This document shows, piece after piece, positions 51,922-59,514 of a stretch of DNA of 64,000 nt (positions are counted from its first letter, which is position 1; every line of letters starts with the position of its first letter). Source of the stretch: DASRQK01 sp964401685 (GTDB taxonomy: Bacteria > Bacteroidota > Bacteroidia > Sphingobacteriales > Sphingobacteriaceae); the NCBI GenBank assembly GCA_964401685.1, contig CAYNZH010000005.1, forward strand, positions 21,677-85,676, given 5' to 3'. The position numbers and the translations under genes are program-made. Under the pieces are notes generated by a model. It was not told where the DNA came from, searched no databases, and saw only the letters and a list, made by a program, of their open reading frames with translations.

Positions 51922-52173
51922 TTATGCGTCGATAATTCCCTCGGCGAGCACGGTCACAGTGTTTTGGATCACTTCGACGACCCCGCCGGTAATTTGAATT
52001 ACTATTTCGCTTTTACCATCACGGACAATGACCTTGCCTTCTTCCAGAGAAGAAACAATAGGAGCGTGGTTTACAAGAACTTCAAAACTACCTGAACTTC
52101 CAGGTACAGTTACCGAAGTGATGTCCCCATCAAATATCTCTTTGTCCGGTGTGATAATGGTCAATTTCATCAT
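51922..52173 (-). CDS. atpC: F1 ATP synthase epsilon subunit, short form
   Basis: An 83-residue protein comprising only the N-terminal beta-sandwich ('MKLTIITPDKEIFDGDITSV', 'FEVLVNHAPIVSSLEEGKV'). The C-terminal helical hairpin that inhibits ATP hydrolysis in E. coli or Bacillus epsilon (about 130 residues) is missing. Short epsilon subunits are usual in Bacteroidota. It sits 6 bases after atpD; the other atp genes are elsewhere. Confidence 0.93.
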   Translation of the reverse strand: MMKLTIITPDKEIFDGDITSVTVPGSSGSFEVLVNHAPIVSSLEEGKVIVRDGKSEIVIQITGGVVEVIQNTVTVLAEGIIDA

Positions 52174-52179
52174 ATGCTA

Positions 52180-53685
52180 TTAAACAGCTGCGTCAGCCAG
52201 TAGTTTCTTGCCCTTTTCAATGGCTTCTTCTATAGATCCGACAAGGTTAAAGGCCGCCTCTGGATATTCGTCCACCTCACCGTCTATAATCATGTTAAAT
52301 CCTTTAATAGTATCCTTGATGTCTACCAAGACTCCTTTAAGACCGGTAAATTGCTCGGCCACGTGGAAAGGCTGGGAAAGGAAACGCTGTACCCGACGTG
52401 CACGGTGTACGGTCAACTGATCTTCCTCTGAAAGCTCATCCATACCGAGGATCGCAATGATATCCTGCAATTCTTTGTAGCGTTGCAAAATTTCCTTTAC
52501 ACGTTGAGCGGTATTGTAGTGCTCATCGCCCAAGGTTGCAGCGTTTAGGATTCTCGAAGTTGAATCCAAAGGATCCACCGCCGGGTAGATACCCAATTCG
52601 GCTATTTTACGGGAAAGTACGGTAGTCGCATCCAAGTGGGCAAAGGTTGTAGCCGGTGCCGGGTCTGTCAAGTCATCCGCCGGAACGTATACAGCCTGAA
52701 CAGAAGTAATGGATCCTCTTTTGGTTGAGGTAATTCTTTCCTGCATGAGTCCCATTTCCGTCGCTAGCGTTGGTTGGTAACCTACCGCCGACGGCATACG
52801 TCCAAGAAGGGCTGACACCTCAGAACCTGCCTGCGTAAAACGGAAAATATTGTCAATAAAGAATAATATGTCTTTTCCTGAACCTTCGTCGTCTCCATCA
52901 CGGAAATACTCAGCGATAGTCAAACCTGAAAGCGCTACACGCGCACGTGCACCCGGGGGCTCGTTCATTTGTCCGAAAACAAAGGTTGCCTTGGATTCTT
53001 TCAGTTCATTGGCGTCGACTTTCTCAACGGGCCAGTCACCTTTTTCCATGGCTTCCATAAATTCGTCGCCGTAACGTATAATTCCGGATTCGAGCATTTC
53101 ACGGAGCAAGTCATTACCCTCCCGTGTACGCTCACCAACTCCCGCAAATACCGATAGACCAGAGTACGCTTTGGCGATGTTATTGATCAATTCCTGAATC
53201 AATACAGTTTTACCTACACCAGCACCACCGAAAAGACCAATTTTTCCACCCTTTGCGTAAGGCTCGAGCAAATCAATTACTTTGATACCCGTGAACAGGA
53301 CTTCTGTTTCCGTGGATAGATCCTCAAATTTAGGAGGTGTATTGTGTATACTGCGACCATTTGACTTGTCCAAATCCCGAATACCGTCGATCGCATCTCC
53401 GACAACATTAAACACACGGCCTTTGATCTCTTCGCCAACAGGCATTTTGATCGGGCCGCCGGTTTCTTTAACTTCCATGCCACGAACCAATCCTTCGGTA
53501 GCGTCCATCGCAATGGTTCTGACCCGCTCTTCACCTAAGTGCTGCTGGACTTCCAGTACGACACGCTGTCCGTTCTCTTTTTCAATGACCAACGCATCTA
53601 AAATTTTTGGGAGACCGGCATTCTTGCTGAAACTGACGTCAACAACCGGTCCGATGATCTGGGCTATTCTTCCAATATTGGACAT
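52180..53685 (-). CDS. atpD: F1 ATP synthase beta subunit
   Basis: A 501-residue catalytic subunit. The P-loop is 'GLFGGAGVGKTVLIQEL', the catalytic glutamate is in 'GVGERTREGNDLL', and the DELSEED region is intact ('LGMDELSEEDQLT'). It makes ATP on the cytoplasmic face of the inner membrane. A split atpDC pair apart from atpBEFHAG is a Bacteroidota arrangement. Confidence 0.98.
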   Translation of the reverse strand: MSNIGRIAQIIGPVVDVSFSKNAGLPKILDALVIEKENGQRVVLEVQQHLGEERVRTIAMDATEGLVRGMEVKETGGPIKMPVGEEIKGRVFNVVGDAIDGIRDLDKSNGRSIHNTPPKFEDLSTETEVLFTGIKVIDLLEPYAKGGKIGLFGGAGVGKTVLIQELINNIAKAYSGLSVFAGVGERTREGNDLLREMLESGIIRYGDEFMEAMEKGDWPVEKVDANELKESKATFVFGQMNEPPGARARVALSGLTIAEYFRDGDDEGSGKDILFFIDNIFRFTQAGSEVSALLGRMPSAVGYQPTLATEMGLMQERITSTKRGSITSVQAVYVPADDLTDPAPATTFAHLDATTVLSRKIAELGIYPAVDPLDSTSRILNAATLGDEHYNTAQRVKEILQRYKELQDIIAILGMDELSEEDQLTVHRARRVQRFLSQPFHVAEQFTGLKGVLVDIKDTIKGFNMIIDGEVDEYPEAAFNLVGSIEEAIEKGKKLLADAAV

Positions 53686-53751
53686 ATTTACAGGAATAAA
53701 ATTATAAATCTAATCAATACCAACATGTTACTTCCCACATGTTTTGGCCTG

Positions 53752-53783
53752 CAAAAATAGGCTTTTTTCTTTCTAAAAGCAAA
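53752..53783 (-). promoter_or_regulatory. Promoter of atpDC
   Basis: On the minus strand TTTG (53783-53780), 20-base spacer, exact -7 box TATTTTTG (53759-53752). The leader of about 60 bases carries an AACATGT/ACATGTT inverted repeat (53722-53743). Confidence 0.7.
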
Positions 53784-53811
53784 TTAAATTTAAACAAATA
53801 TTTTGACCTTC

Positions 53812-54423
53812 TTAGTGGGGTCTGTTGTTGATTTCGTCCTGCAGTTGGCGCTTAAGTTTTTGCTCTCTTTCTAGGGCTTTTTTGCGATGTTTATCGTGTT
53901 CTTCCTGAAGTGTAGCAAGATTTTCCCGAGCTTCGCGGGCGGTTCTTGCGTTTGCGAAAGTTCTTTGGTAATTGAAAATTAACAAAAGAAGTAAAACACC
54001 AATCGTAACCCAGAGTATCGTGTGGTAAATGTTTTTGTCGATGGCGATACCCAGCACGGAAACTTCGTTTTGCACGGCCTTTGCCATTTGCAGTTCCGCC
54101 TGAAGGTCTTCGACGGTCCCGCCAAGTTGCTCTAATTTTTCTTCCAGCGCCTCGTGCCCGCTGTCTGCTGCAATAATTTCCGCCTGAAGTCGGTTGATAG
54201 AATCACGGATATTGGATTGTAAAGTCTGAAGATGATCCCTGCGAATCAGTTTTAGGCCTTCTGAGGTTCGTGACATATCGTTGAGTTGCCGAAACTGGTC
54301 CTCGATAGTGCCCGAAGGCCAAGCTGCTCTGGCCACGGCGGCCCTGCTTTGCTGTGCGAATGCAATTTGTGAGACGTTTAAGAACGACCAACAGGCAATT
54401 GTCAATAGTAGTATCCTTGTCAT
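53812..54423 (-). CDS. Exported coiled-coil membrane protein
   Basis: A 203-residue protein from ATG 54423. A signal peptide (ILLLTIACWSFLNVSQIAFA-Q) is followed by a long periplasmic coiled coil, one transmembrane helix (TILWVTIGVLLLLLIFNY) near residue 150 and a charged cytoplasmic coiled coil. Similar Bacteroidota proteins are sometimes mislabelled as tRNA (guanine-N1) methyltransferase; no methyltransferase motif is present. The function is unknown. It lies 60 bases after the sensor kinase stop on the same strand. Confidence 0.7.
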   Translation of the reverse strand: MTRILLLTIACWSFLNVSQIAFAQQSRAAVARAAWPSGTIEDQFRQLNDMSRTSEGLKLIRRDHLQTLQSNIRDSINRLQAEIIAADSGHEALEEKLEQLGGTVEDLQAELQMAKAVQNEVSVLGIAIDKNIYHTILWVTIGVLLLLLIFNYQRTFANARTAREARENLATLQEEHDKHRKKALEREQKLKRQLQDEINNRPH

Positions 54424-54483
54424 TTTCTTCGTCAGATTGTTGAAACGCTGACTAAGGTAAGGATTATTAGGCAATTATTCGAT

Positions 54484-56415
54484 TCAGGGTCTAATTTTGT
54501 CCTGATTTGGTATGTAGATTGCGAGCAAAGTTCCCTTTCCCGGAACAGAATCCAGTTCCAGGGTACCCTTTAACAGGGACACCCGACTTTCAATGTTTTT
54601 AAGCCCTATTCCCGAAGTGAAATTTTGATTTTGTGGATCAAATCCGATCCCGTTATCTTCAATAGTCACGGAAATTCCATCCTCATCCTTGACGATCTGG
54701 ATACTCAAATGATTGGCTTGTGCATGCTTTACGACGTTATTGACCGACTCCTGAATGCATCGATACAACAATGTTTCTGTCTGATTGTCCAAGCGTTCCT
54801 GTAACCCGACAATATCCAGATTAATTCTAATATTCTCGCTTTCAAGTTTGTGGAGAAATTCACGTACAGACTGGGCCAAGCCCGATTTTATCAGCACATT
54901 TGGCATCATTTGATGGGAGATATCCCGCATTTCGTCATAACTGTTTCGGACGAGTTCTTCCGCATTGACTATCAATTCCATCGCATAGTCCTCACCTCTA
55001 GAAAAGCGAATGCGCTCCTGGAATTGTTTCAAGTTTAGCAGAGCAATCGATAGAATTTGCCCAACGCCGTCATGCAGATCTGCCGCGATTCGCCTTCGTT
55101 CGGCTTCTTCGGCATCCAAAACAGATCTCGTCGCTTCTTCTTGTTGTGCTTTTAGCGTCTGTTGCAGGCGAACCTCTGTTTTGAGTCGTCTTTGCCTGAT
55201 AAGCAGGTGCGCTCCGAGAGCTAAAATCCCTATCAGCGCGATAGCAATGGCCAGCCAGGTCTTTTGCCGTTCCAACTGCAGCATCTGAATCCTGTTTTTT
55301 TGATTTAACAGCTGAATCTCTTCTTCTTTCTTTTCACTTTCATACTTGACGAGCAGCTCCTCCGCTATTTGAGTTTTTTCCAGTGCAAAAATCGAATCTT
55401 TATAGACAAGTGATTCAGCAAGGTGTTGGTAGGCCTGTTCATATTGCTTGTTTCCTGCCCGTATCAGCGCCAGTTGTTCCAAGGCGTGGAATGTTATGTT
55501 TTTGTCTCCAAGAGATTTTGAAAGACGCAGTGCCGAATCCAAATGGTGTAGCGCCTCGCCTGTCCGACCCATCCTTTTAAGCGATAACCCCAAATTGTAA
55601 CGGATTCCGGCCTCTCTGTACGCATTTTTATCTTCAATACTACGTTCCAATCCCAGGTTCAGATAATGCAGTGCTTTGTCCAGATCACCTTGATATTCGT
55701 ACTGGATGCCGAGATTTTGATAGGTCCCCGCCAAGTTTCTGTGTCCACCAAGTTGCCTGTAAGCCTCTTCTGCGAGCGTTAGGTAGTGTATGGCAGAATC
55801 AGGTTTATCCATTTCGCTGTAAGTTCCACCTAGGTTGTTATAGGCAGTGGAAATTTCCAGTTGATCCCCCGTTTTTTTTACCAACGTCAGGTAGCTTTTA
55901 AAATAGTCAACTGCCTTTTCCATATCATCATGATTATGAGCGGCGATTCCTAGCAAATTGTAAATTCTACCCACACCATTCCAGTCTTCTAGCGCTTCAA
56001 ACCATTTTAAAGCCTCGACGGCATTCGCGGTAGTTTCGCTATAATCGTGTTTGGCGTTGTAAGCATTCGCCACATTGTAATGTGCCTTTGCGATTTCCAG
56101 AGAATCCCCTAGTTGCGTATAGAGTTCGAGCGCATTCTTGTAATATGTAAGCGCCTTGTCCATTTCGCCTTTAAAAAAATGTGAAATACCCATCAATTTG
56201 CTAGCCATGGCTCGCCCTGGTATATAGTCCGTTTGCGATGCGAGGTTATAGACTTGAACGGCGACCATCGCCAGGGAATCCGGCTGGGCCATTAGACCAA
56301 GCGCTTTTTGATTAAGACTATCAATTCTGGCCTCTCGACTCGTTTGCGCACTTGCCATGAGGAGCGTAAAAAAATAGAATAAAACGAAAACTAGCGGGAA
56401 TTTCTTCTTTTTCAT
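54484..56415 (-). CDS. TPR-containing sensor histidine kinase (HisKA_3/NarX type)
   Basis: A 643-residue kinase. A signal-like N-terminus is followed by about seven TPR units (residues 45-345) predicted outside the inner membrane, a coiled coil, one transmembrane helix (about 386-407) and the kinase. The phospho-acceptor is H448 in 'ERRRIAADLHDGVGQIL'. The ATPase N box is 'ESVNNVVKHAQANH' and the G box 'IEDNGIGFDP'. The input is unknown. It is divergent from a NarL-type regulator and 52 bases from it, its likely partner. Confidence 0.93.
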   Translation of the reverse strand: MKKKKFPLVFVLFYFFTLLMASAQTSREARIDSLNQKALGLMAQPDSLAMVAVQVYNLASQTDYIPGRAMASKLMGISHFFKGEMDKALTYYKNALELYTQLGDSLEIAKAHYNVANAYNAKHDYSETTANAVEALKWFEALEDWNGVGRIYNLLGIAAHNHDDMEKAVDYFKSYLTLVKKTGDQLEISTAYNNLGGTYSEMDKPDSAIHYLTLAEEAYRQLGGHRNLAGTYQNLGIQYEYQGDLDKALHYLNLGLERSIEDKNAYREAGIRYNLGLSLKRMGRTGEALHHLDSALRLSKSLGDKNITFHALEQLALIRAGNKQYEQAYQHLAESLVYKDSIFALEKTQIAEELLVKYESEKKEEEIQLLNQKNRIQMLQLERQKTWLAIAIALIGILALGAHLLIRQRRLKTEVRLQQTLKAQQEEATRSVLDAEEAERRRIAADLHDGVGQILSIALLNLKQFQERIRFSRGEDYAMELIVNAEELVRNSYDEMRDISHQMMPNVLIKSGLAQSVREFLHKLESENIRINLDIVGLQERLDNQTETLLYRCIQESVNNVVKHAQANHLSIQIVKDEDGISVTIEDNGIGFDPQNQNFTSGIGLKNIESRVSLLKGTLELDSVPGKGTLLAIYIPNQDKIRP

Positions 56416-56417
56416 TC

Positions 56418-56425
56418 TAACTTTG
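56418..56425 (+). promoter_or_regulatory. -7 box TAACTTTG of the response regulator gene
   Basis: An exact TAnnTTTG match on the plus strand, 42 bases before ATG 56468. It overlaps the divergent kinase promoter region. Confidence 0.5.
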
Positions 56426-56467
56426 TAATTTTATTTCAAATAAGAGAAAAATAATTTGGTATTTTAA

Positions 56468-57097
56468 ATGAAATTTCGTATTTTACTGGTAGACGACCAT
56501 CCCATTTTGACCGATGGACTGAAAATGCTTCTACGCGATAATGAGCGGTTGGAGGTGGTGGGTACCTTCCATGCAGGCAAATTTGCTTTGGCATTCTTGA
56601 ACACGGATACTCCGGTCGACTTGGCAATTTTAGACTACACGATGCCTGATATGACCGGGGTCGAACTAATGAAACGGATGAAAGCGATCAGACCCGGAAT
56701 TAAAGTGCTTATGCTGAGTATGCACGACGAACCAGTTATCATTAAAGAGGCCATTTCCGGAGGAGTGAATGCTTTCGTCCTGAAAAAAAGCGTCTCCGAC
56801 GAATTAAATGTAGCAATTGATAGTGTTTTAGCGGGAAAATCATTCTGTTCGGCAGCTGTGGGGCAAAGCTTATTCCTGGATGCAAGGTTGGAGGGTCAGA
56901 CTTCCCAGACCATCACGGCACGCGAATCCGAAGTGTTAAAGTTGATTGTCAAAGAGCTTACCAATAAGGAAATTGCGAAGCTTCTGTTTATCAGTGAACG
57001 GACTGTAGAAGTACATCGAAAAAATCTCATGCGTAAATTAGCTTGCACAAACACAGTGGGGTTGATCAAATACGCGTTTAAAAACGGTTTGATCTAA
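56468..57097 (+). CDS. NarL/LuxR-type response regulator
   Basis: A 209-residue regulator. The receiver domain has the acidic pair in 'LLVDDHPILTDGL', phospho-acceptor D56 in 'LAILDYTMPDMTG' and the lysine in 'FVLKKSVSD'. The C-terminal LuxR helix-turn-helix is 'ITARESEVLKLIVKELTNKEIAKLLFISERTVEVHRKNL'. It is the expected partner of the divergent TPR kinase. The beta-barrel gene converges on it from the other side, suggesting a local target. Confidence 0.94.
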   Translation: MKFRILLVDDHPILTDGLKMLLRDNERLEVVGTFHAGKFALAFLNTDTPVDLAILDYTMPDMTGVELMKRMKAIRPGIKVLMLSMHDEPVIIKEAISGGVNAFVLKKSVSDELNVAIDSVLAGKSFCSAAVGQSLFLDARLEGQTSQTITARESEVLKLIVKELTNKEIAKLLFISERTVEVHRKNLMRKLACTNTVGLIKYAFKNGLI

Positions 57098-57114
57098 CCC
57101 CCACTGAACGTAGT

Positions 57115-57645
57115 CTACATTTTGATTACTATCCCCGCATTCAGCCAGGCGATCCCATAACCCAGCTCGGCGAACACCCCAAAGCTCGGGCTAAAATAAT
57201 AGCGTGCACCTACGTGACCTCCATAGATAAGGCCGCCCGCTGAGGCAGTCGGCAAATTGGAAGTCGTAGATACAGATGCGATATTGTAGCCTAATAATGC
57301 ACCTGCATACGGATCAAGATTTTCTACCCCAAAGTCAAAATGGTAAGAACCCCTGCCTCCAAGTAAAATGTAGTTGTAATTCCAGTCTCCCATTCCTGTT
57401 GCGACCTTCGCCGTCGCGTACCCACCGTAAGCTCCCAAACTAAATTTGTCACTTAGACCTACCTCAAAGCTTAATCCAACCGGAGGAATAGATTTTGCGC
57501 CGGCGACGGCAAATTGGCTTCCCAAGCCGACACCAAGGTTGAGCATTTTATCCCCTTTTTGAAAACTTTGCGCCCAAGCCGTGCTGCTCGCCAGAAAACA
57601 TAAGGTGATAACGAGAAATAAAACCTGTGTTGTTGTTTTTTTCAT
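57115..57645 (-). CDS. Small outer-membrane beta-barrel protein
   Basis: A 176-residue exported protein with a signal peptide ending near STAWA-Q. The mature part consists of about eight amphipathic strands with Gly-rich turns ('LGVGLGSQFAVAG', 'GGHVGARYYFSPSFGVFAELGYG'), like OmpW/OmpX-type barrels. The role is unknown. It lies 25 bases downstream of the lipoprotein gene and is probably co-transcribed with it. Confidence 0.82.
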   Translation of the reverse strand: MKKTTTQVLFLVITLCFLASSTAWAQSFQKGDKMLNLGVGLGSQFAVAGAKSIPPVGLSFEVGLSDKFSLGAYGGYATAKVATGMGDWNYNYILLGGRGSYHFDFGVENLDPYAGALLGYNIASVSTTSNLPTASAGGLIYGGHVGARYYFSPSFGVFAELGYGIAWLNAGIVIKM

Positions 57646-57670
57646 TGTGAATTTGATTTATATTGAATAG

Positions 57671-58336
57671 TTAATTGATTTCTACTCCAGTAAGTGTATA
57701 AGAAGACTGCCGAACAAAGTATACTTTTTTGCCTCCAATTATTTCGTTTGAAATCGTGTAAGCGTTGGTTTGGATGATTCCATTTTTGGTAGAACGCAGG
57801 GTTGCGAGCTCTGCCGAAGTGAAGGTAGCGCTGTTGCTATTGCCATTAAGTTCTTTNNNNNNNNNNNNNNNNNNNNNNNNNNNNNNNNNNNNNNNNNNNN
57901 NNNNNNNNNNNNNNNNNNNNNNNNNNNNNNNNNNNNNNNNNNNNNNNNNNNNNNNNGTGAGTTTAGTGAAATCGGGCATCCAGGTGTGCACACCATTGAT
58001 AAAAGTCAATTCCGTATTGTTCAAGACGACTTTGCCAGCCTTTGCGTTGTCCTTGAAAAGCGCAATACCCAAGCCGATGTCCATTACAACAGGTGAATCT
58101 CCGATTGGCATGCCGGGCATGCTCGGGAGCGAAACAGGAGAAGGAACCGATGACTTGAGCGCGATCAGTACCGCGTCAGCGTCCGAAGGTTGAGGATACT
58201 GAGTTGCTGGCATCGCCATAAGATTGTCGTCGGGTTTGACGTCGTCTTTATCACAGGCATAACATAGGAAAAGGACCAAGGTCATAGCCAGCCAGGGCCT
58301 AAAAACCTTTGGGAGGGTCAAAATTGGTGGTTTCAT
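57671..58336 (-). CDS. Putative lipoprotein interrupted by an assembly gap
   Basis: The N-terminal part has a signal with lipobox (FLCYAC), a Pro/Ser-rich stretch ('SVPSPVSLPSMPGMPIGDSP') and 'VVMDIGLGIALFKDNAKAGKV'. The C-terminal part ('TFTSAELATLRSTKNGI', 'IGGKKVYFVRQSSYTLTG') follows 100 N. The frame is kept only if the gap is exactly 100 bases, which is usually a placeholder, so one gene or two fragments are both possible. No family is recognised. Confidence 0.55.
   Translation of the reverse strand: MKPPILTLPKVFRPWLAMTLVLFLCYACDKDDVKPDDNLMAMPATQYPQPSDADAVLIALKSSVPSPVSLPSMPGMPIGDSPVVMDIGLGIALFKDNAKAGKVVLNNTELTFINGVHTWMPDFTKLXXXXXXXXXXXXXXXXXXXXXXXXXXXXXXXXXXKELNGNSNSATFTSAELATLRSTKNGIIQTNAYTISNEIIGGKKVYFVRQSSYTLTGVEIN
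57857..57956. other. Assembly gap (100 N)
   Basis: A run of exactly 100 N inside the lipoprotein gene. It is typical of a scaffold join of unknown true length. Confidence 0.98.
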
Positions 58337-58391
58337 GGGATTTTTCTTTTAGTTCATCTCACTGAACGGATTTTCCGTTCGGGTGTTAATG

Positions 58392-58399
58392 CAAAACTA
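58392..58399 (-). promoter_or_regulatory. -7 box TAGTTTTG of the lipoprotein/beta-barrel operon
   Basis: An exact TAnnTTTG match on the minus strand, 55 bases before the lipoprotein start. No TTTG or CTTG lies at the -33 position, consistent with an activator-dependent promoter. Confidence 0.5.
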
Positions 58400-58430
58400 A
58401 AGGAGATATCGACCCATGTAAATACACACA

Positions 58431-58464
58431 ATTACGTAATTTATCTACGTAAAATCACGTAGAT
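58431..58464. promoter_or_regulatory. ACGTA repeat cluster, possible regulator binding site
   Basis: The palindrome ATTACGTAAT (58431-58440) is followed by the inverted repeat ATCTACGT (58443-58450), six bases, ACGTAGAT (58457-58464). This gives three ACGTA cores within 34 bases, starting about 31 bases upstream of the -7 box. The position suits an activator such as the nearby NarL-type regulator. Confidence 0.45.
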
Positions 58465-58497
58465 ACCTAAAGTAATTTGTAAACGTCTACAATTTCG

Positions 58498-59106
58498 TTA
58501 ATCTTCTTTGAAGTACTTTTTTTGGTTGAGTAAAATGAGGATAACCCCAACCGTTATCGCAGAATCCGCAATATTGAAAACTGGCCTGAAAAACATGAAT
58601 TCTTCGCCACCCCAAAAAGGTAACCACACAGGGAAGGTTCCTTTGATCAGTGGAAAGTACAGCATGTCCACGACTTTGCCATGCAGGAAAGACGAGTAAC
58701 CCCCACCGGCAGGAAACAATTCAGCTGTTGTAAACCAAGTGCTTTCAGAAAAAATGACCCCATAGAGTGCGGAATCGATAATATTGCCCATCGCCCCAGC
58801 AAAGATCAGTGCCACACAGAGTATAAAACCCTGATGGTATTTATGCTTGATCATGTAATGAATGCCGTAGGCTATCGCAATAACCGCAACAATTCTAAAC
58901 AGGGACAGCGCAAGCTTACCCCAGTCGCCACCGAACTCCAGACCGAAGGCCATTCCATTGTTTTCGGTAAAATGGATGATAAACCAATCACCCAAGACCT
59001 TGAACTCCTGACCAAGGGTCATGTTCATTTTTATCCAGAATTTGGACACCTGATCGACCAGTAAAACCAGGAGGATCAGCAAAAGAGGTTTAGCGTACGC
59101 CTTCAT
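58498..59106 (-). CDS. lspA: Lipoprotein signal peptidase (signal peptidase II)
   Basis: A 202-residue inner-membrane aspartyl protease with four helices. Catalytic segments are 'AGAMGNIIDSALYG' and 'FNIADSAITVG', with 'ENNGMAFGLEFGG' before them and 'HGKVVDMLYFPL' in the periplasmic loop. It removes signal peptides from prolipoproteins after lipidation. It is the last gene of ileS-dksA/traR-lspA. Confidence 0.95.
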   Translation of the reverse strand: MKAYAKPLLLILLVLLVDQVSKFWIKMNMTLGQEFKVLGDWFIIHFTENNGMAFGLEFGGDWGKLALSLFRIVAVIAIAYGIHYMIKHKYHQGFILCVALIFAGAMGNIIDSALYGVIFSESTWFTTAELFPAGGGYSSFLHGKVVDMLYFPLIKGTFPVWLPFWGGEEFMFFRPVFNIADSAITVGVILILLNQKKYFKED

Positions 59107-59127
59107 TTGCGTTTAATAGGGAAGTTT

Positions 59128-59511
59128 TTAGTATTGCTTCAATTTGGCTTCCATACTCAACGTCGTATGTGGTACCGCTCTTAATCGCTCTTTTTGAATG
59201 AGTTTCCCGGTTTCCCTGCAAACACCATAGGTTTTGTTCTCAATCCGGATCAACGCAGCTTCCAGATTATCAATAAATTTCTTCTGGCGGGCTGCAAGTT
59301 GATTGGTTTGCTCCTTCTCCAAAGTTGCCGACCCGTCTTCCAGGGTTTTGTACGTGCCTGCCGTGTCGTCAGTACCGTTTGCGTCGCTACTGTTCAAGGA
59401 TTTGGTCAGGGCGGACAATTCTTCCTTGGCAATCTTCAATTTGTCGAGGATAATGTCTTTGAACTCTTGCAGTTCACTATCGCTATATCTTGTTTTTTCT
59501 ACATTTGCCAT
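59128..59511 (-). CDS. TraR/DksA family regulator with degenerate zinc finger
   Basis: A 127-residue protein with a coiled-coil N-terminus and the DksA-type C-terminal signature 'GVCRETGKLIQKERLRAVPHT'. Only one of the four usual zinc-finger cysteines remains, and the normal second CxxC is replaced by 'TLSMEAK'. Related proteins bind the secondary channel of RNA polymerase. The Cys-poor form is common in Bacteroidota and in oxidant-insensitive DksA paralogues. It lies 3 bases after ileS. Confidence 0.9.
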   Translation of the reverse strand: MANVEKTRYSDSELQEFKDIILDKLKIAKEELSALTKSLNSSDANGTDDTAGTYKTLEDGSATLEKEQTNQLAARQKKFIDNLEAALIRIENKTYGVCRETGKLIQKERLRAVPHTTLSMEAKLKQY

Positions 59512-59514
59512 ATC

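Noticed and set aside
53812..54423. tRNA (guanine-N1) methyltransferase annotation for the coiled-coil protein
   Set aside because: The protein has a signal peptide, coiled coils and a transmembrane helix, and no SPOUT methyltransferase motif.
58381..58497. A small RNA gene in the gap between the lipoprotein gene and lspA
   Set aside because: The ACGTA dyads look like DNA-binding sites and no terminator hairpin with T-run closes a transcript here.
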